NCBI GenBank assembly: GCA_002309195.1
Contig: DBWY01000001.1
Location: forward strand, 25,241 to 63,211
Reading direction: 5' to 3'
DNA: 37,971 bases
Source: Treponema sp. UBA1226
GTDB taxonomy: Bacteria; Spirochaetota; Spirochaetia; Treponematales; Treponemataceae
Made by a program: the position numbers and the translations under genes. Positions 15,276 to 26,700 of the stretch are shown here, piece by piece (position 1 is the first letter of the stretch; each line of letters opens with the position of its first letter). The notes beneath the pieces are model-generated. The model searched no databases. It saw nothing but the letters and a program-made list of their open reading frames with translations, and was not told the origin of the DNA.

Positions 15276-15400
15276 TATAATGTGAAAAACTATCTGAATA
15301 GTGGCAGTATAGTCATTTTTGATAGTTGCAGATATTAGAGATATTGGATAGATTAGACTTAGAGAGAGTCTACAAAAATAAACGGTTCAGGATGGAACTT
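15276..15400 (+). promoter_or_regulatory. Promoter and structured 5' leader of the Ig/beta-barrel gene
   Basis: TATAAT (15276-15281) would start a message of about 113 leader bases. The leader can form AACTATC (15288-15294) with GATAGTT (15321-15327), and TAGACT (15354-15359) with AGTCTA (15367-15372) around a 7-base loop. AGGA at 15389-15392 lies eight bases before the chosen ATG at 15401. The long structured leader contrasts with the nearly absent leaders of several other genes here. Confidence 0.45.
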
Positions 15401-18400
15401 ATGAGAAATTTTAAAATGTTAAAATTGACAAAGAAATTACCAGTTATTCTCTTCATTGCTGTTGTTTCGGCTTTTGCAGGTTTTGCAAAGGATGTTACCG
15501 AAGTCAAAGTAGAAAACATGAACAGCTGGCAGGAAAGCTTTGACATCAACGACAAAAAAGGTAAGTACAATGTTATTGTAACTGCCAAAGACATGGGTGG
15601 AAACACTACTTTTGGTGGTCCGTTTAACATCTGGATAGATCCAAAATCCGATCTGCCTGTCTGTCGTATAACAAACCCTGTGATGTCGATGCGTGTTCCG
15701 GGTAATCTTAACATCGTAGGTTCCTGCGTTGATGATGATGCCGTTGGTTACGTTGAACTCATCCTCGACGGAGACATGGATAATCCTGTACGTGCATCCG
15801 GAAAAGAGTTCTGGTCTTACTTCCTTGATACTGAACCGCTGGAAGAAGGCGAACATACAATCGAAGTTTATGGTGTAGATATAAACGGGCTTAAAGGTGA
15901 ATCAATCAAAACCAAATGGATTCTTGACAGAAACCAGCCTGTAACAGAAGTAACAAATATTGGAATCGGTGCACTCGTTTCTGGAACAGTAAGCTTCCAG
16001 GGAATCGTTTCTGACGGAAACGGAATCAAAACGATGTACTACTCTCTCGATAACGGCGATCATTTTACAGAAGTAAAAGTAAGCAACAATAAAAAAACAA
16101 ATTCTGCAGATTTTAAATTTTCAATTGATACAAAGAAAGAACTCGAAGAAGGTCCTGCTGTAATCTGGTTTAAAGCAGTTGACTTGCAAGGTTCTGTCGG
16201 ATATTACTCATTCCTCTGTTTTATTGATAATACAAAACCAGAAGTAACGATTGTTTATCCTGCAGAAAAACAGGTAGAAAACGGAATCTTTACTGCAGCT
16301 GGTCTTGCAAAAGATAAAATCGGGTTAAAATCTCTTTCATGGGAATACAACGGCGAAAGCGGTGAGTTTGAAATTATTCCTGGTAACCAGTACTGGACAA
16401 AAGAATTTAATACAGAAAAAGGAAACAAGAGCGGTAAGCTTGTAATCACAGCAGTTGATACTGCAGGTAACGTAACAAAAACAGAACGTAATATTACAAT
16501 TAATCCAGAACTTGATAAACCTGTTGTAAATATTCAGTGGCCGGTAAACGGAAGCTCATTAAAAGAAGGCGAATATTTTGTACGCGGTATTGCAAAAGAT
16601 GATGATGCAGTACAGAGCGTAAAGGTAACTGTAGACGGTGTAGAAGTAGAAACTATAGAGACACGCGGAATTTTCTCTGTAAATCTTAGCGATGAAAAAT
16701 TCCAGTCGTATGGCAAACATCTTGTAACTGTTAGTGCAGTTGACCGTTACGGTGTTAAAGGAAATGATTTTAAAGTTGAATATAATTCAAGCGGATTAAA
16801 ACCTAAATTCTCAAAACCGGTTTTAAAAGGCGGAGCAGATGCAGGAGATGTTACATTCGGTAAGATTGTAAGTCCAGAAGGTGGATCTGTTCTTGATATC
16901 GAAGCAACTTCTCTTTGCGGAATCAAAGAAGCATCTTACTCGATTGAATGGTCAGCAGATAGATTTGGTCAGTCAGGTGAATCAACACGCGAATCTAAAA
17001 ATATAGAAATCAAAGGTTCTGTTCCAAAAGTAAACTTCCCGATTGCAGTGGAAACTTTACCATGGGGAATCGTACACATTAACTACACGGTAACTGATAC
17101 ACTTGATCGTGTTTCAAATTATTCAACATGTCTGTACGTAAAGAACTTTACTAAAGTAATTGAAAAACCGGATTCAGAATTAAGTGAATCTATAAGCGAT
17201 GAAAATGCAACTGTTACAATAAGCACTGTTTCTGATGCAGCATACAAACGCGGAATGACTGTAGTTGTTCCGTCAAGTTCAAAGTCTGCAGCTGCAAGAT
17301 GGAACAGAAATAAAAACCTTGCCGAAAAACGTGCACCGGTTGGAATTACAGTTGACATCACTTCTGAATTAAAAGACCTCGCAGTTTCATACAGAATTTT
17401 TGCAGGAACAAATACAGGTGCAAAAGCAGTTCTTGAGGGAAAAGCAGTTGTTAACCGTCCGGATAAAAACTCCGGAAACGGCACGGCTTTTATTTCTCTT
17501 GAAAACCTTGCAGCTGGTCTTACAACTGTAGAAATTACTGCTGCAAATACAAAGGGTTATTCTTCGCGCTGTTATGCGCAGGTTGGAATTATACGCGAAA
17601 TCGAAAGCTCTGATGTTAACGACCAGAGAATGGGACAGTGGCTTTCTTCTTACGATACTGTTTATACAACAGACAACCGTGCCTTTGTAATGGGCGAATC
17701 TGCAATGCTTGCAGGTATTGCAAACCTTGACGGTCAGGAAATTACTGCAAACTTTATGGCACGTTATCCTGGTCTTGAACTTACTGTAGATGGAAAAGCA
17801 GTAATTATTACTGCAACTAACGGCGGCATTTACCGTGATGTAATGGTAAGAGCTACCGACGAAACAGGTGCAAGAGTTGATTTTACACCTGTAACGATTA
17901 TAAATGACAATGAGGGTCCTTCGTTTACTCTTGCACGCCCTGCATTGTATGAATGGGTACGCGACAGACTTATAATTTCCGGAACAGCAAACGATGCATC
18001 TGGAATTGCACTCGTAGAGTATTCTGTTGACGGCGGAGAAAACTGGAAGTCGTTCGGGGCAACAGGAAGAAGAGCAAGCTTCCAGCTTTATGCAGAAGAA
18101 CGCCTTGCAAGTGTAGAAGACGGACTTGTTACTCTTGATATAAGGGCAACAGATGTTTCTGGTCATGTATCTTATCATCGCGCATGCATTCACAAAGATA
18201 CTGCAGCTCCTGTAGTTCAGGTAATTGTGCCTGGTGTAGAAGAAGTCGTAAACGGTAAAAACGCAATCGGCTTTATGGCAAAGGATGAAGGTTACTTAAG
18301 CAAGGTTGAATATGTAAATGTAAACACAGGACGCCGTACAGAAATTGAACGCAACTCAATGGTAACAACATTTGTCGGAACTCCTGAACTTCCTATCAAC

Positions 18401-20635
18401 AGGACGATGAGATTTGACTTTACGGATAGTGCAGGAAACGTTCAGATATTAAACTCATGGGAATTTATCATCGACGCACAGTCTGATCTTCCTGTTGCAA
18501 CGATTCAGCTGCCGACAGACAATCAGGTTGTTACAAAAGACTTTGTAATTTCTGGTGTTGTTCTTGATGATGATGGTCCAAGTAAAGTTTTCTATAAGAT
18601 TGATAACGGAAGATTTAACGAAATCGAAGGCGAAGGATACAGCTTTAGCGTTGACATTCCTTTGAGCTCGATGACAGATAATGAACATACAATCACTGCA
18701 TACGGTGTTGATATCAACGGTGTAAAGGGACCTGAGTTTGTTCGCAAGTTCAGAGTATCTCTTGCAGAACCTGTTGGTAGAATGGTTCTTCCAAAAATCG
18801 AAACTACTCAGCACAAGATTGTTACTTTAAGCGGAACAGCATTTGACCGCAACGGAATTGATAAAGTAGAAATCTCTGTTGATAACGGAAACAGTTTTAA
18901 CCTTGCAACTGGAAAAGAAAACTGGTCTTACCAGTTTGATACAAGAGTTGTTCCTGATGGAACTCACGTTGTATTCTTGAGAACAACTGACGGTTATGGA
19001 ATCGAAAGTATTTACTCAAGCTTGATTAACGTTGATAACACAAAACCAGAACTTTCTCTTGCACTTCCTCTTGATGATTCAAAGACAACAGGTCCTGTAT
19101 TCTTCTCTGGGTACACGATTGATAATATTGGTCTTACAGAACTTTATATTTCGATTACAAGTCTTGACGGTAAATATGTAAGCTCACGTCTTTCGAAGAC
19201 AGATCTTACACCGGATAGAATTATTACAACTAATGTTGATATAAGTTCACTCGAAAACGGACGTTATAATGTTCAGCTTACAGGAAAAGATGCTGCAGGA
19301 AACGAAACAAGTATAAGCCGCAATATTACTCTTGATAAGCGTGTTGCAGAAGCAGATGTAAATATTTACTATCCTCTCAACAGCGAAAAGAAAAACGGTG
19401 AGTTCAACATTTACGGTGAAGTTATTACAACAAGAAAAGTAAATGAAGTTCAGCTCATTCTTGATGGAAAAGTTTCTGAATCTGTAGAACTTTCAAGCAC
19501 AGGTTACTACAAGTTTATGATGAACCCTGAAAAACTTACAGATGGTGTTCATGCATATAGAGTAAGGGCATTGCTCGAAGGTGGAATGACAGTAGAGTCA
19601 ATTCCGCAGACAGTACAGTACGAATCTCTTGGTCCATGGATTACAATTGATAATTTTGACTACGGTAACTTTGCAGTTGATCGTCCATACATAAAGGGTC
19701 GTGTAGGTTACTCAATTTCTCAGGAAGAAATTGATCAGGCTCGTGCTAAGGGTGCTACAAAAGAACAGAAAGAAAAACTCGATGCAAAGACTCTCGATTA
19801 TGTTGAATTGAGTCTTGATAACGGAAAAACATTCACTCGCCTTGGAAATAAGGATAAGTGGAGATATCGTATCGAAAACGAAGATATTCCTGAAGGCTAC
19901 CACTTCCTTCTTGTTCGTGCAGTTATGAAAGACGGTTCTTCTGCAATCAACAGATGTATCGTACAGAACGATAAGACAGCTCCTTTCGTAAAGATGATTG
20001 CACCAAGCATCGGAGGTCGTTATAATCAGGAACTTGAGTTCTCTGGTCTTGCTCACGATTCTGTAGGATTAAATTCTGTAACAATCGCATTGAGAGCCGG
20101 AGATAAAGCCGGATATGAGATTCCGGGATTTATTCAGGGATTGTATCTTGATGCATCTTTCTGGGGTGCAACATTGTTTAATATTGGTGCCGGTCTTACA
20201 TTCTTTGACGACAACGTTAAGCTGCAGGTTCAGTACGGACAGTTTACCCAGGCGCAGCGTAACATGTTCAGCTCAACGGAGTTAAGATATGGTGGAGATG
20301 TATTTGGAATGAAGCTTCTTGCGAATATTGCTTATATTCCGTTTAGAAGTTTCTTAGGTCCTGACTGGGACTGGCTTAGCATGGGATTTGCTCTCGGTGC
20401 AAACTTCAGTTTGTTTACTGATACGGCAAGTGGTAAAGCTCAGATGCTTTCTGCCTTACTTGCACAGATGGAATTCCCGAGATGTACTTTCAGAAAAGCC
20501 AAGTGCTTCAGGACGATATCACTTTACTCAGAATTCCAGCTCTGGTTTATACCGAGTGATGTTCAGAGTAACTCAATGGATATCAAGAATATGATATTCC
20601 AGTTCTCTGAGGGTATTCGAGTAAATATTTTCTAG
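15401..20635 (+). CDS. Giant Ig-like repeat protein with C-terminal outer-membrane beta-barrel
   Basis: This is a 1744-residue predicted surface protein. The ATG at 15401 (AGGA site eight bases upstream) gives the signal peptide MRNFKMLKLTKKLPVILFIAVVSAFAGFAKD. About a dozen Ig-like modules of 80-100 residues follow, marked by phrases such as DNTKPEVTIVYP, ELDKPVVNIQWP, DTAAPVVQVIVP and DNTKPELSLALP. A four-module block near the start (about 15638-16800) recurs later (about 18474-19600) with the same order of landmarks: SDLPV, VDING(L/V)KG, DNTKPE. The last 174 residues (20111-20635) change character into alternating aromatic strands (IQGLYLDASFWGATLFN, LYSEFQLWFIPSD) ending EGIRVNIF with terminal Phe, as expected for an outer-membrane barrel. 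The final Ig module appears to run straight into it. A role in adhesion or surface structure is inferred; the function is unknown. Confidence 0.85.
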   Translation: MRNFKMLKLTKKLPVILFIAVVSAFAGFAKDVTEVKVENMNSWQESFDINDKKGKYNVIVTAKDMGGNTTFGGPFNIWIDPKSDLPVCRITNPVMSMRVPGNLNIVGSCVDDDAVGYVELILDGDMDNPVRASGKEFWSYFLDTEPLEEGEHTIEVYGVDINGLKGESIKTKWILDRNQPVTEVTNIGIGALVSGTVSFQGIVSDGNGIKTMYYSLDNGDHFTEVKVSNNKKTNSADFKFSIDTKKELEEGPAVIWFKAVDLQGSVGYYSFLCFIDNTKPEVTIVYPAEKQVENGIFTAAGLAKDKIGLKSLSWEYNGESGEFEIIPGNQYWTKEFNTEKGNKSGKLVITAVDTAGNVTKTERNITINPELDKPVVNIQWPVNGSSLKEGEYFVRGIAKDDDAVQSVKVTVDGVEVETIETRGIFSVNLSDEKFQSYGKHLVTVSAVDRYGVKGNDFKVEYNSSGLKPKFSKPVLKGGADAGDVTFGKIVSPEGGSVLDIEATSLCGIKEASYSIEWSADRFGQSGESTRESKNIEIKGSVPKVNFPIAVETLPWGIVHINYTVTDTLDRVSNYSTCLYVKNFTKVIEKPDSELSESISDENATVTISTVSDAAYKRGMTVVVPSSSKSAAARWNRNKNLAEKRAPVGITVDITSELKDLAVSYRIFAGTNTGAKAVLEGKAVVNRPDKNSGNGTAFISLENLAAGLTTVEITAANTKGYSSRCYAQVGIIREIESSDVNDQRMGQWLSSYDTVYTTDNRAFVMGESAMLAGIANLDGQEITANFMARYPGLELTVDGKAVIITATNGGIYRDVMVRATDETGARVDFTPVTIINDNEGPSFTLARPALYEWVRDRLIISGTANDASGIALVEYSVDGGENWKSFGATGRRASFQLYAEERLASVEDGLVTLDIRATDVSGHVSYHRACIHKDTAAPVVQVIVPGVEEVVNGKNAIGFMAKDEGYLSKVEYVNVNTGRRTEIERNSMVTTFVGTPELPINRTMRFDFTDSAGNVQILNSWEFIIDAQSDLPVATIQLPTDNQVVTKDFVISGVVLDDDGPSKVFYKIDNGRFNEIEGEGYSFSVDIPLSSMTDNEHTITAYGVDINGVKGPEFVRKFRVSLAEPVGRMVLPKIETTQHKIVTLSGTAFDRNGIDKVEISVDNGNSFNLATGKENWSYQFDTRVVPDGTHVVFLRTTDGYGIESIYSSLINVDNTKPELSLALPLDDSKTTGPVFFSGYTIDNIGLTELYISITSLDGKYVSSRLSKTDLTPDRIITTNVDISSLENGRYNVQLTGKDAAGNETSISRNITLDKRVAEADVNIYYPLNSEKKNGEFNIYGEVITTRKVNEVQLILDGKVSESVELSSTGYYKFMMNPEKLTDGVHAYRVRALLEGGMTVESIPQTVQYESLGPWITIDNFDYGNFAVDRPYIKGRVGYSISQEEIDQARAKGATKEQKEKLDAKTLDYVELSLDNGKTFTRLGNKDKWRYRIENEDIPEGYHFLLVRAVMKDGSSAINRCIVQNDKTAPFVKMIAPSIGGRYNQELEFSGLAHDSVGLNSVTIALRAGDKAGYEIPGFIQGLYLDASFWGATLFNIGAGLTFFDDNVKLQVQYGQFTQAQRNMFSSTELRYGGDVFGMKLLANIAYIPFRSFLGPDWDWLSMGFALGANFSLFTDTASGKAQMLSALLAQMEFPRCTFRKAKCFRTISLYSEFQLWFIPSDVQSNSMDIKNMIFQFSEGIRVNIF
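20111..20635 (+). other. Predicted C-terminal beta-barrel domain of the Ig-repeat protein
   Basis: These 174 residues lack the Ig-module spacing and show about eight amphipathic, aromatic-rich strands separated by short turns, with the C-terminal residue Phe. This would anchor the Ig array in the outer membrane. The sequence pattern is seen; barrel formation is inferred. Confidence 0.65.
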
Positions 20636-20681
20636 AAAAAAGTTATTTAAGAATATAAAAAAAGTTTATTGGTATTTTTTA

Positions 20682-20715
20682 ACAATAACCCTGTCCGTAA
20701 AGACGGGGTTATTGT
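20682..20715 (+). terminator. Long hairpin between the two giant genes (terminator or attenuator)
   Basis: ACAATAACCCTGTC (20682-20695) pairs with GACGGGGTTATTGT (20702-20715) over 14 positions with one T-G wobble and the loop CGTAAA. Only ATGTTTTGT follows, not a strong U-run. It ends 27 bases before the next start codon, so it may limit read-through or regulate the lipoprotein gene. Confidence 0.65.
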
Positions 20716-20742
20716 ATGTTTTGTACTGATGGAGAGTGTTTT

Positions 20743-23700
20743 ATGAGACGTTTTTTCAGGTATTTATTATTATGCGCCCCCTTTATGATGGTCCTTTTTA
20801 CGAACTGTGAGCTGGGACTTGGGGAAGCTGTAGATACGACTGCTCCGACTATTTCTATTAAATATCCACCTGCAGCCAGTACAATCCGCGGTAAGTTTAT
20901 ACTTGCTGGTGATTGTGATGATGATAAGCATGTTACGTCGGTAAAAGTAACATTGCAGGATACGGGAACCGGAATTAACTACGGACCTTTTGAGGCAAAC
21001 GTAAACAAAACGAAGTGGGATATAGAATTAAACAGCTATGATGCCACAAACGAAGCATACAGCAAAACCAACGGTTGGGAATTTCCTGACGGAAAATACA
21101 GCATAGAAGTAATTGCTGTCGATGGTGCAGGACGTAAGTCTGGAATTTTCTCACGCGCATATGACATTGATAACACTCCTCCTCTTTTTATCTTAAGCAA
21201 GCCTGGTTCTGCAAAGCTTGCTGCTCCTGCTAAATACGGAACAAGCTTAAAAGTTTCCGGAACTATTGCAGAAGACCACACAGTACGCAAAGTAAATTTA
21301 AAATTATATGGCACAGATACATGTGTTACAGAAAATGGTTTTGTAACGAGTGTTGCAGAAAATGCCACTCCATTAAATGGAACAGATGGTTGGACAGAGA
21401 CAAACGTTAATACTGCCGGCGGAACAGAAATAATTTTTGCAAGAAAGAAAAAAGATTCATCTGAAAATAACAGTGATTCGCTTGATGCACGGTATGTTCA
21501 GGTCTATGGAGCTGGAACAGGGGAAAAAGAGTATGTTTGCAAATTTGAACTATCTGACTCTGCAAAAGAATATATTAATCCAAATGAGACTGTAAATAAT
21601 ACAGAAGGAAATACAACTTCTAAATTTTTCCTTTATGATGAAGTTCGCGAAAACTGGTTAAGCGAGGCAAGTAGTCTTGATGTAAATACTGTTAAAAATA
21701 TAATCAATGGAACTGCAGACAGCTCGTTAATCAGTGATTCGAAAAAGAACGAGGTTAAACAGCAGTATAATGAATGTGCAAGAGAAAATGCAGTATTTTC
21801 TCTTAACCCTGACGCAAATCCAAAGTATCAGGTATTTGGCTTTGATTGTAATAATATTTCTCAGATAACAAGTAGTGCTTCGGGTAAGCAGATTATTACT
21901 GTAAACGTAAGTGCAGGTCTTAACGGAACTCTCGTTTCGCCTAACAGTATTGCAGTTTACCAGTTTGGACCTTACCCTAGTGTGTTGAGTTCTTCTGATG
22001 TTGAAAAAATATATAATTCAACTGATGCAGCATTTAACAGTTATTACGATTCTCAGAGAGCTTTAAACAAAGCATGCCTTCTTGGATTCAATGGGGATAG
22101 ATCAGAGATAAATCCTGAAAAGATAATATATAGTCTTGAAGGTTATGCGGACTCAGACAGACATGACAACTGTACTGATGACAGTTCTGATACTTCTTAT
22201 AACTATCAGGTACAGCTTACAGAGTCAGTTACACCTAACGAATATTACTACATCTGCTGTAAAGCACTGGATGTAGATTATGAATATGCAGATCCTGTAA
22301 AACCTGCGTATGCATTTAAAGGATTCTCTACAAATGCTCCTCCTGAACTTTACTGGATGGACAAAGGAGAAACTGGTTATACAAACGTTGCAGACGATCA
22401 GGGTATTGTTGTAAATACAATTAATTCAGCAACAAAACAGTTTGAAACAACAGGTGTTCTTACATTTAGCGGAAAAGTAAAGAATACTGACGGACTTGAT
22501 AAAATTACAAGCCTCACATACAGCGGAAAATGTTATGACGAACTTAACAATAACGCAGTTGTAAATACATTTACTGATGTAAATATTTTAAGCGGATATA
22601 ACACAACTACCGGTAAGTGGGAATTTAATCTTCCTGCAGTTACTCAGACAGGAAAGCGCTATCTTTACGACATTACTATAACTGCAAAGAATGCGGCAAA
22701 TCTCGAAGATACTAAGTCGCGCAAATTCTATGTTGATACAAAGGCTCCGGATATTACAATTACTTCTGTAACTCCGCAGGTTAATAAGAGCCAGGAAACT
22801 ACATCAGAAAAATATTTGAACGGAACATTTAACATTACAGGTTCTGTTGATGAAACAAGTCTTGAAGATGTCTGGTATGAAATCTGGTCAAATGGCAATA
22901 CCAGTCCGGTATATACCTCTGCTTCACTTGGTGCAAAGTATACTATTTCTACAGGCAGCATTAAAATTGATACAACAGATACTGCAACATATGGAACAGC
23001 CGATGGCGAAACAGTAAATATTATCCTTTATGCAAAAGATAAGGCAGGTAATATCGGCTCTTGTTCTACAACACAGTTTAATGACAACCTCACATATAAT
23101 ATTGAACAGGCATCAGATAAGCCTGTAATTAAACCAAGCAACTTCTGCATGGTTGAAACATTAGAAAACCTTTCTTCTGAAGCAGACTTTGACAATAACA
23201 AAGGAAATATTTTTGATAAGGTAACTAATCATAAGCTTATCGGAATGGTAGAAGACGATGATGGAATCGCTTCGATAGAAGTTTTGATTTATAACTATGA
23301 TGCATCATTTGTTACACGAGAAACCTTGGGTGGATTTTCAGCCGGAACTACTACAGCTTCGTTTACATACAATAATCTTCCTGAAGATCCGGGAGTTTAC
23401 TGGGTAGAAATCGTTGCAACTGATGTTACATGGAACAGCGAACTTTCTGATGCTATAAAAGCAAACAGGCAGACAACTTATGGTCCGTTCCTTGTTGCTA
23501 TCGATAATGAGAACCCTAAACTTTCTGAAACAAAAGTAGGAACAGAAGACAGACAGTATGTACGCGAAGACATTGATGAGACTCCTGAAAACGAAGCTTC
23601 GATTACATTCAGCGGAAAAATATCTGATGACTGGAAAATTTCTTCTCTTAAAGTAGATGTAGAAGCAGCTGATACTCTCGAAGACCCTTTAGTTCATTAT

Positions 23701-26700
23701 GCTACAGTAAAAGTAGAGCTTGATGAAAATGGTGTATGGAATCAGTTTGAAAAGAATGATGAAGGTGAATGGGTTTCTTCTGCTGATCACTCGTTTGTAA
23801 TAGACAGCGAGGGCGTATGGACTCACGTTCCTGATTTAAGAGGATATAATCAGGGATACATAACTTATCTGTTTACTGCTACAGATAAAGCAGGAAAGAC
23901 AAATGTAGTTACACGCTATGTATGTAAGGATATGACAGTACCGGCATTTGGAACAGGTCCGAGTGATACAAACGATGCAAATTATGTTGCAGGAAATGTT
24001 GCTCCATATATTACGAATGCAAAATCTGATTCTGGTTGGTACAACACTTCTACATTAAATATTGCAGGTGACGTAAAAGATAACGAAAGCGGAATCAGTA
24101 AAGTTGAATACAAACTTTCAACATCTGGTTCACAGTGGACAGAGCTTTCAGGAACATCAAGATTTACTGGAACCATTCCTAGTGTTGCTAACGGCACTGT
24201 AATATCTATCCGCGCAACTGATATAGCCGGTAATGAAGAAATTACAAGCATAACAGGAATTAATATTGATACATCTGTTCCTTCTGCAGAAGTTAAAAAG
24301 ATTGACGGCAAGACAGAAGGTATCGGAAACATTCTTTCTAACGGCAATGATGATATAACCGTAGAAGGTATTGCAGAAGATAATTTAAGCGGAATAACAC
24401 AAATACTTATTTCGGTTGGTGACAAAGACTTTACATCTGCGGGAAAACCAGATGTTACTATAACAGGCTCTCAGATAGAAGAAGTTGCAGGAAGTGACGG
24501 CAAACAGTTTAAATGGACTGCAACTATTCCAAAAGAAGAAATTACAAAGACCGGAACAGTATGGGCACAGGTAAAAGACGGTGCAGGAAATACTGCTGAA
24601 TTAAATCTTTTCTCACTTCAGCTTGATAACTCTGAACCAGAAGTTTATTTTAACGATTCAATTAAAGAAGCAACTGTAAATAAAAAGATTACTGTTGCAG
24701 GAACAGCAAACGACGATCAGAAACTTGAATCGATTAAACTCGAATATCAGTCTTCTTCAACAGAATGGAAAGAAGTAACTATCGATGGAACTCCGGCAGA
24801 AAGTGCACCTGCTTTTAAAAAAGTCAGCGGAACTTACAACTGGAAACTCGATGAACTTGATACACAGACTGCATTTGGTTCTACAATCTACGACTGTGAT
24901 TCTGCAGAAGGTGTTCAGGTAAGATTAAAGGTAACTGCAACTGATGCAGCAGGAAATACTAAAGAAGCACAGACTTTAATTACAATCGATCAGAACACCG
25001 ACCGTCCGGTTGTTACATTTACAAATATCTCTGACTTAGACGGAATGAACGAAACAACTTATCCGTTCTTTAACAACTCAACATTGATGGGTACGTTAAA
25101 TGATGATGACGGAATTGATTCGAGAGTTGTATTTAAAGTTATTTCAAAATCATGGACTACGACAACAGCCCCGGATGCTCCTAAGGATTCAGATTGGGTA
25201 GGAGCTTCTGCTGTAACTTTGTCTAATGGTTCATGGAGCTTTAAGACAAACAGTCAGGGTAAACAGGATATTTACTTCTATGTAAAAGATTCTAAGGGAA
25301 CAGAATTTATTTCTAAGACAAACGGTACAGAACCATCTGACAGTTATAATGCTGTTTATATAAAAGATGACCAGACAACGTTTGGCGACGGAGCCGGAAG
25401 TTCAACAGTCCTTCGCTTAAGGGTAGATACTCAGGACCCTGAAGTAAAAGATCTTGAGTTTAATCTTTATTCTAAGAAAGAAGACGCATATTCTTCTGAC
25501 TGGATTGATTCTGTAAACGGGAAGATTTTTGGTGGAAACGTATCTAAGTTTAAAGTACGCGTTTATGCTGCTGATGCAAACGGAATAAATTCTGTAACAG
25601 GTATAATGGGTGAAACAGACGAAACACAGGGTTATGCTACATATTCATTCAATTATATCGGAACAGATTCTACAAACAAAAATGGAATCTGGGAATGCGA
25701 AGGCATTCTTACAGGCGGTGAAGAATCTACAGGCAACTTAAAAGACGGAATAAATTATTTTACTGTCGAAGTTCTCGATAAAGCAAACCGTCCGCGCTCT
25801 TCAACTGTTCAGCTTACGGTAGATAATACTAAACCAGAGATTTCTATAAATCTTCCTAAGCCAGATAACAACGCAACTGTAAGCGGTGAGGTAAACGTTT
25901 ACGGTTCGTTGAGTGAAGTATGTGATGTATACTATGCAATTTCTACAAGAGGAGATATTTCTCCGGATGATGATACAACAGCCATTACAACATGGGTTAA
26001 ACATGAAGATGGTACCAGCGTTACTATTGCAGATATAAAAGACAAGGTTAATTACTGTACTGAACCTATTAAAGGAACTACTACAGAATGGTATCTCTAC
26101 TTTGATGGTGATATTGATGCAAGCCAGGCGCTTACACATACAAAACTTTTAAATGATTATCTTATTGATTACGGAATAACTACACGCGAAGCTCTTGTAT
26201 CAACAGAAGATGACAGATTTGATACAGTAGTTGATCTCTGGCTCTGGGTAAAAGCAGTTGATGTTGCAGGAAACGTTACAGAAAAGAGACAGCAGGCTTA
26301 TCTTGACCCTCAGGGAGACAGACCTACTGTTTCTATCAACTATCCTGAAACAGATGGTGATGTACTTGGTGGAACAATAAAACTCTATGGCGAAGCAATG
26401 GATAACAAGTATGTTGATTCTGTATGGGTTCAGTTGATTTCTCAAAAAGAGCATCTTGATGCAGACGGTGATCCTGTTAACTGGAATGAAAATGCAGACA
26501 CTGATATTGTAAGATACACAGAAACTGTTTCAGGTGATGTTCATACATTTACAAATGTATTTACTAAGTTTGTTCCGACAAAAGATGATCTTGATATGCT
26601 TGCAGAAAATGGCTACAAGGTTTACAAGATGAGCTCTTATGATCCTGATATTTCTACTCAGTGGGTAAAAGGAACAAGTACTCTTGCCGCAGATGAAACT

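Noticed and set aside
17387..18193. Long minus-strand frame (268 codons) inside the Ig/barrel gene
   Set aside because: It is very Cys- and Arg-rich with no family motif, as expected for the reverse complement of a codon-biased gene; the plus-strand product has clear domain structure.
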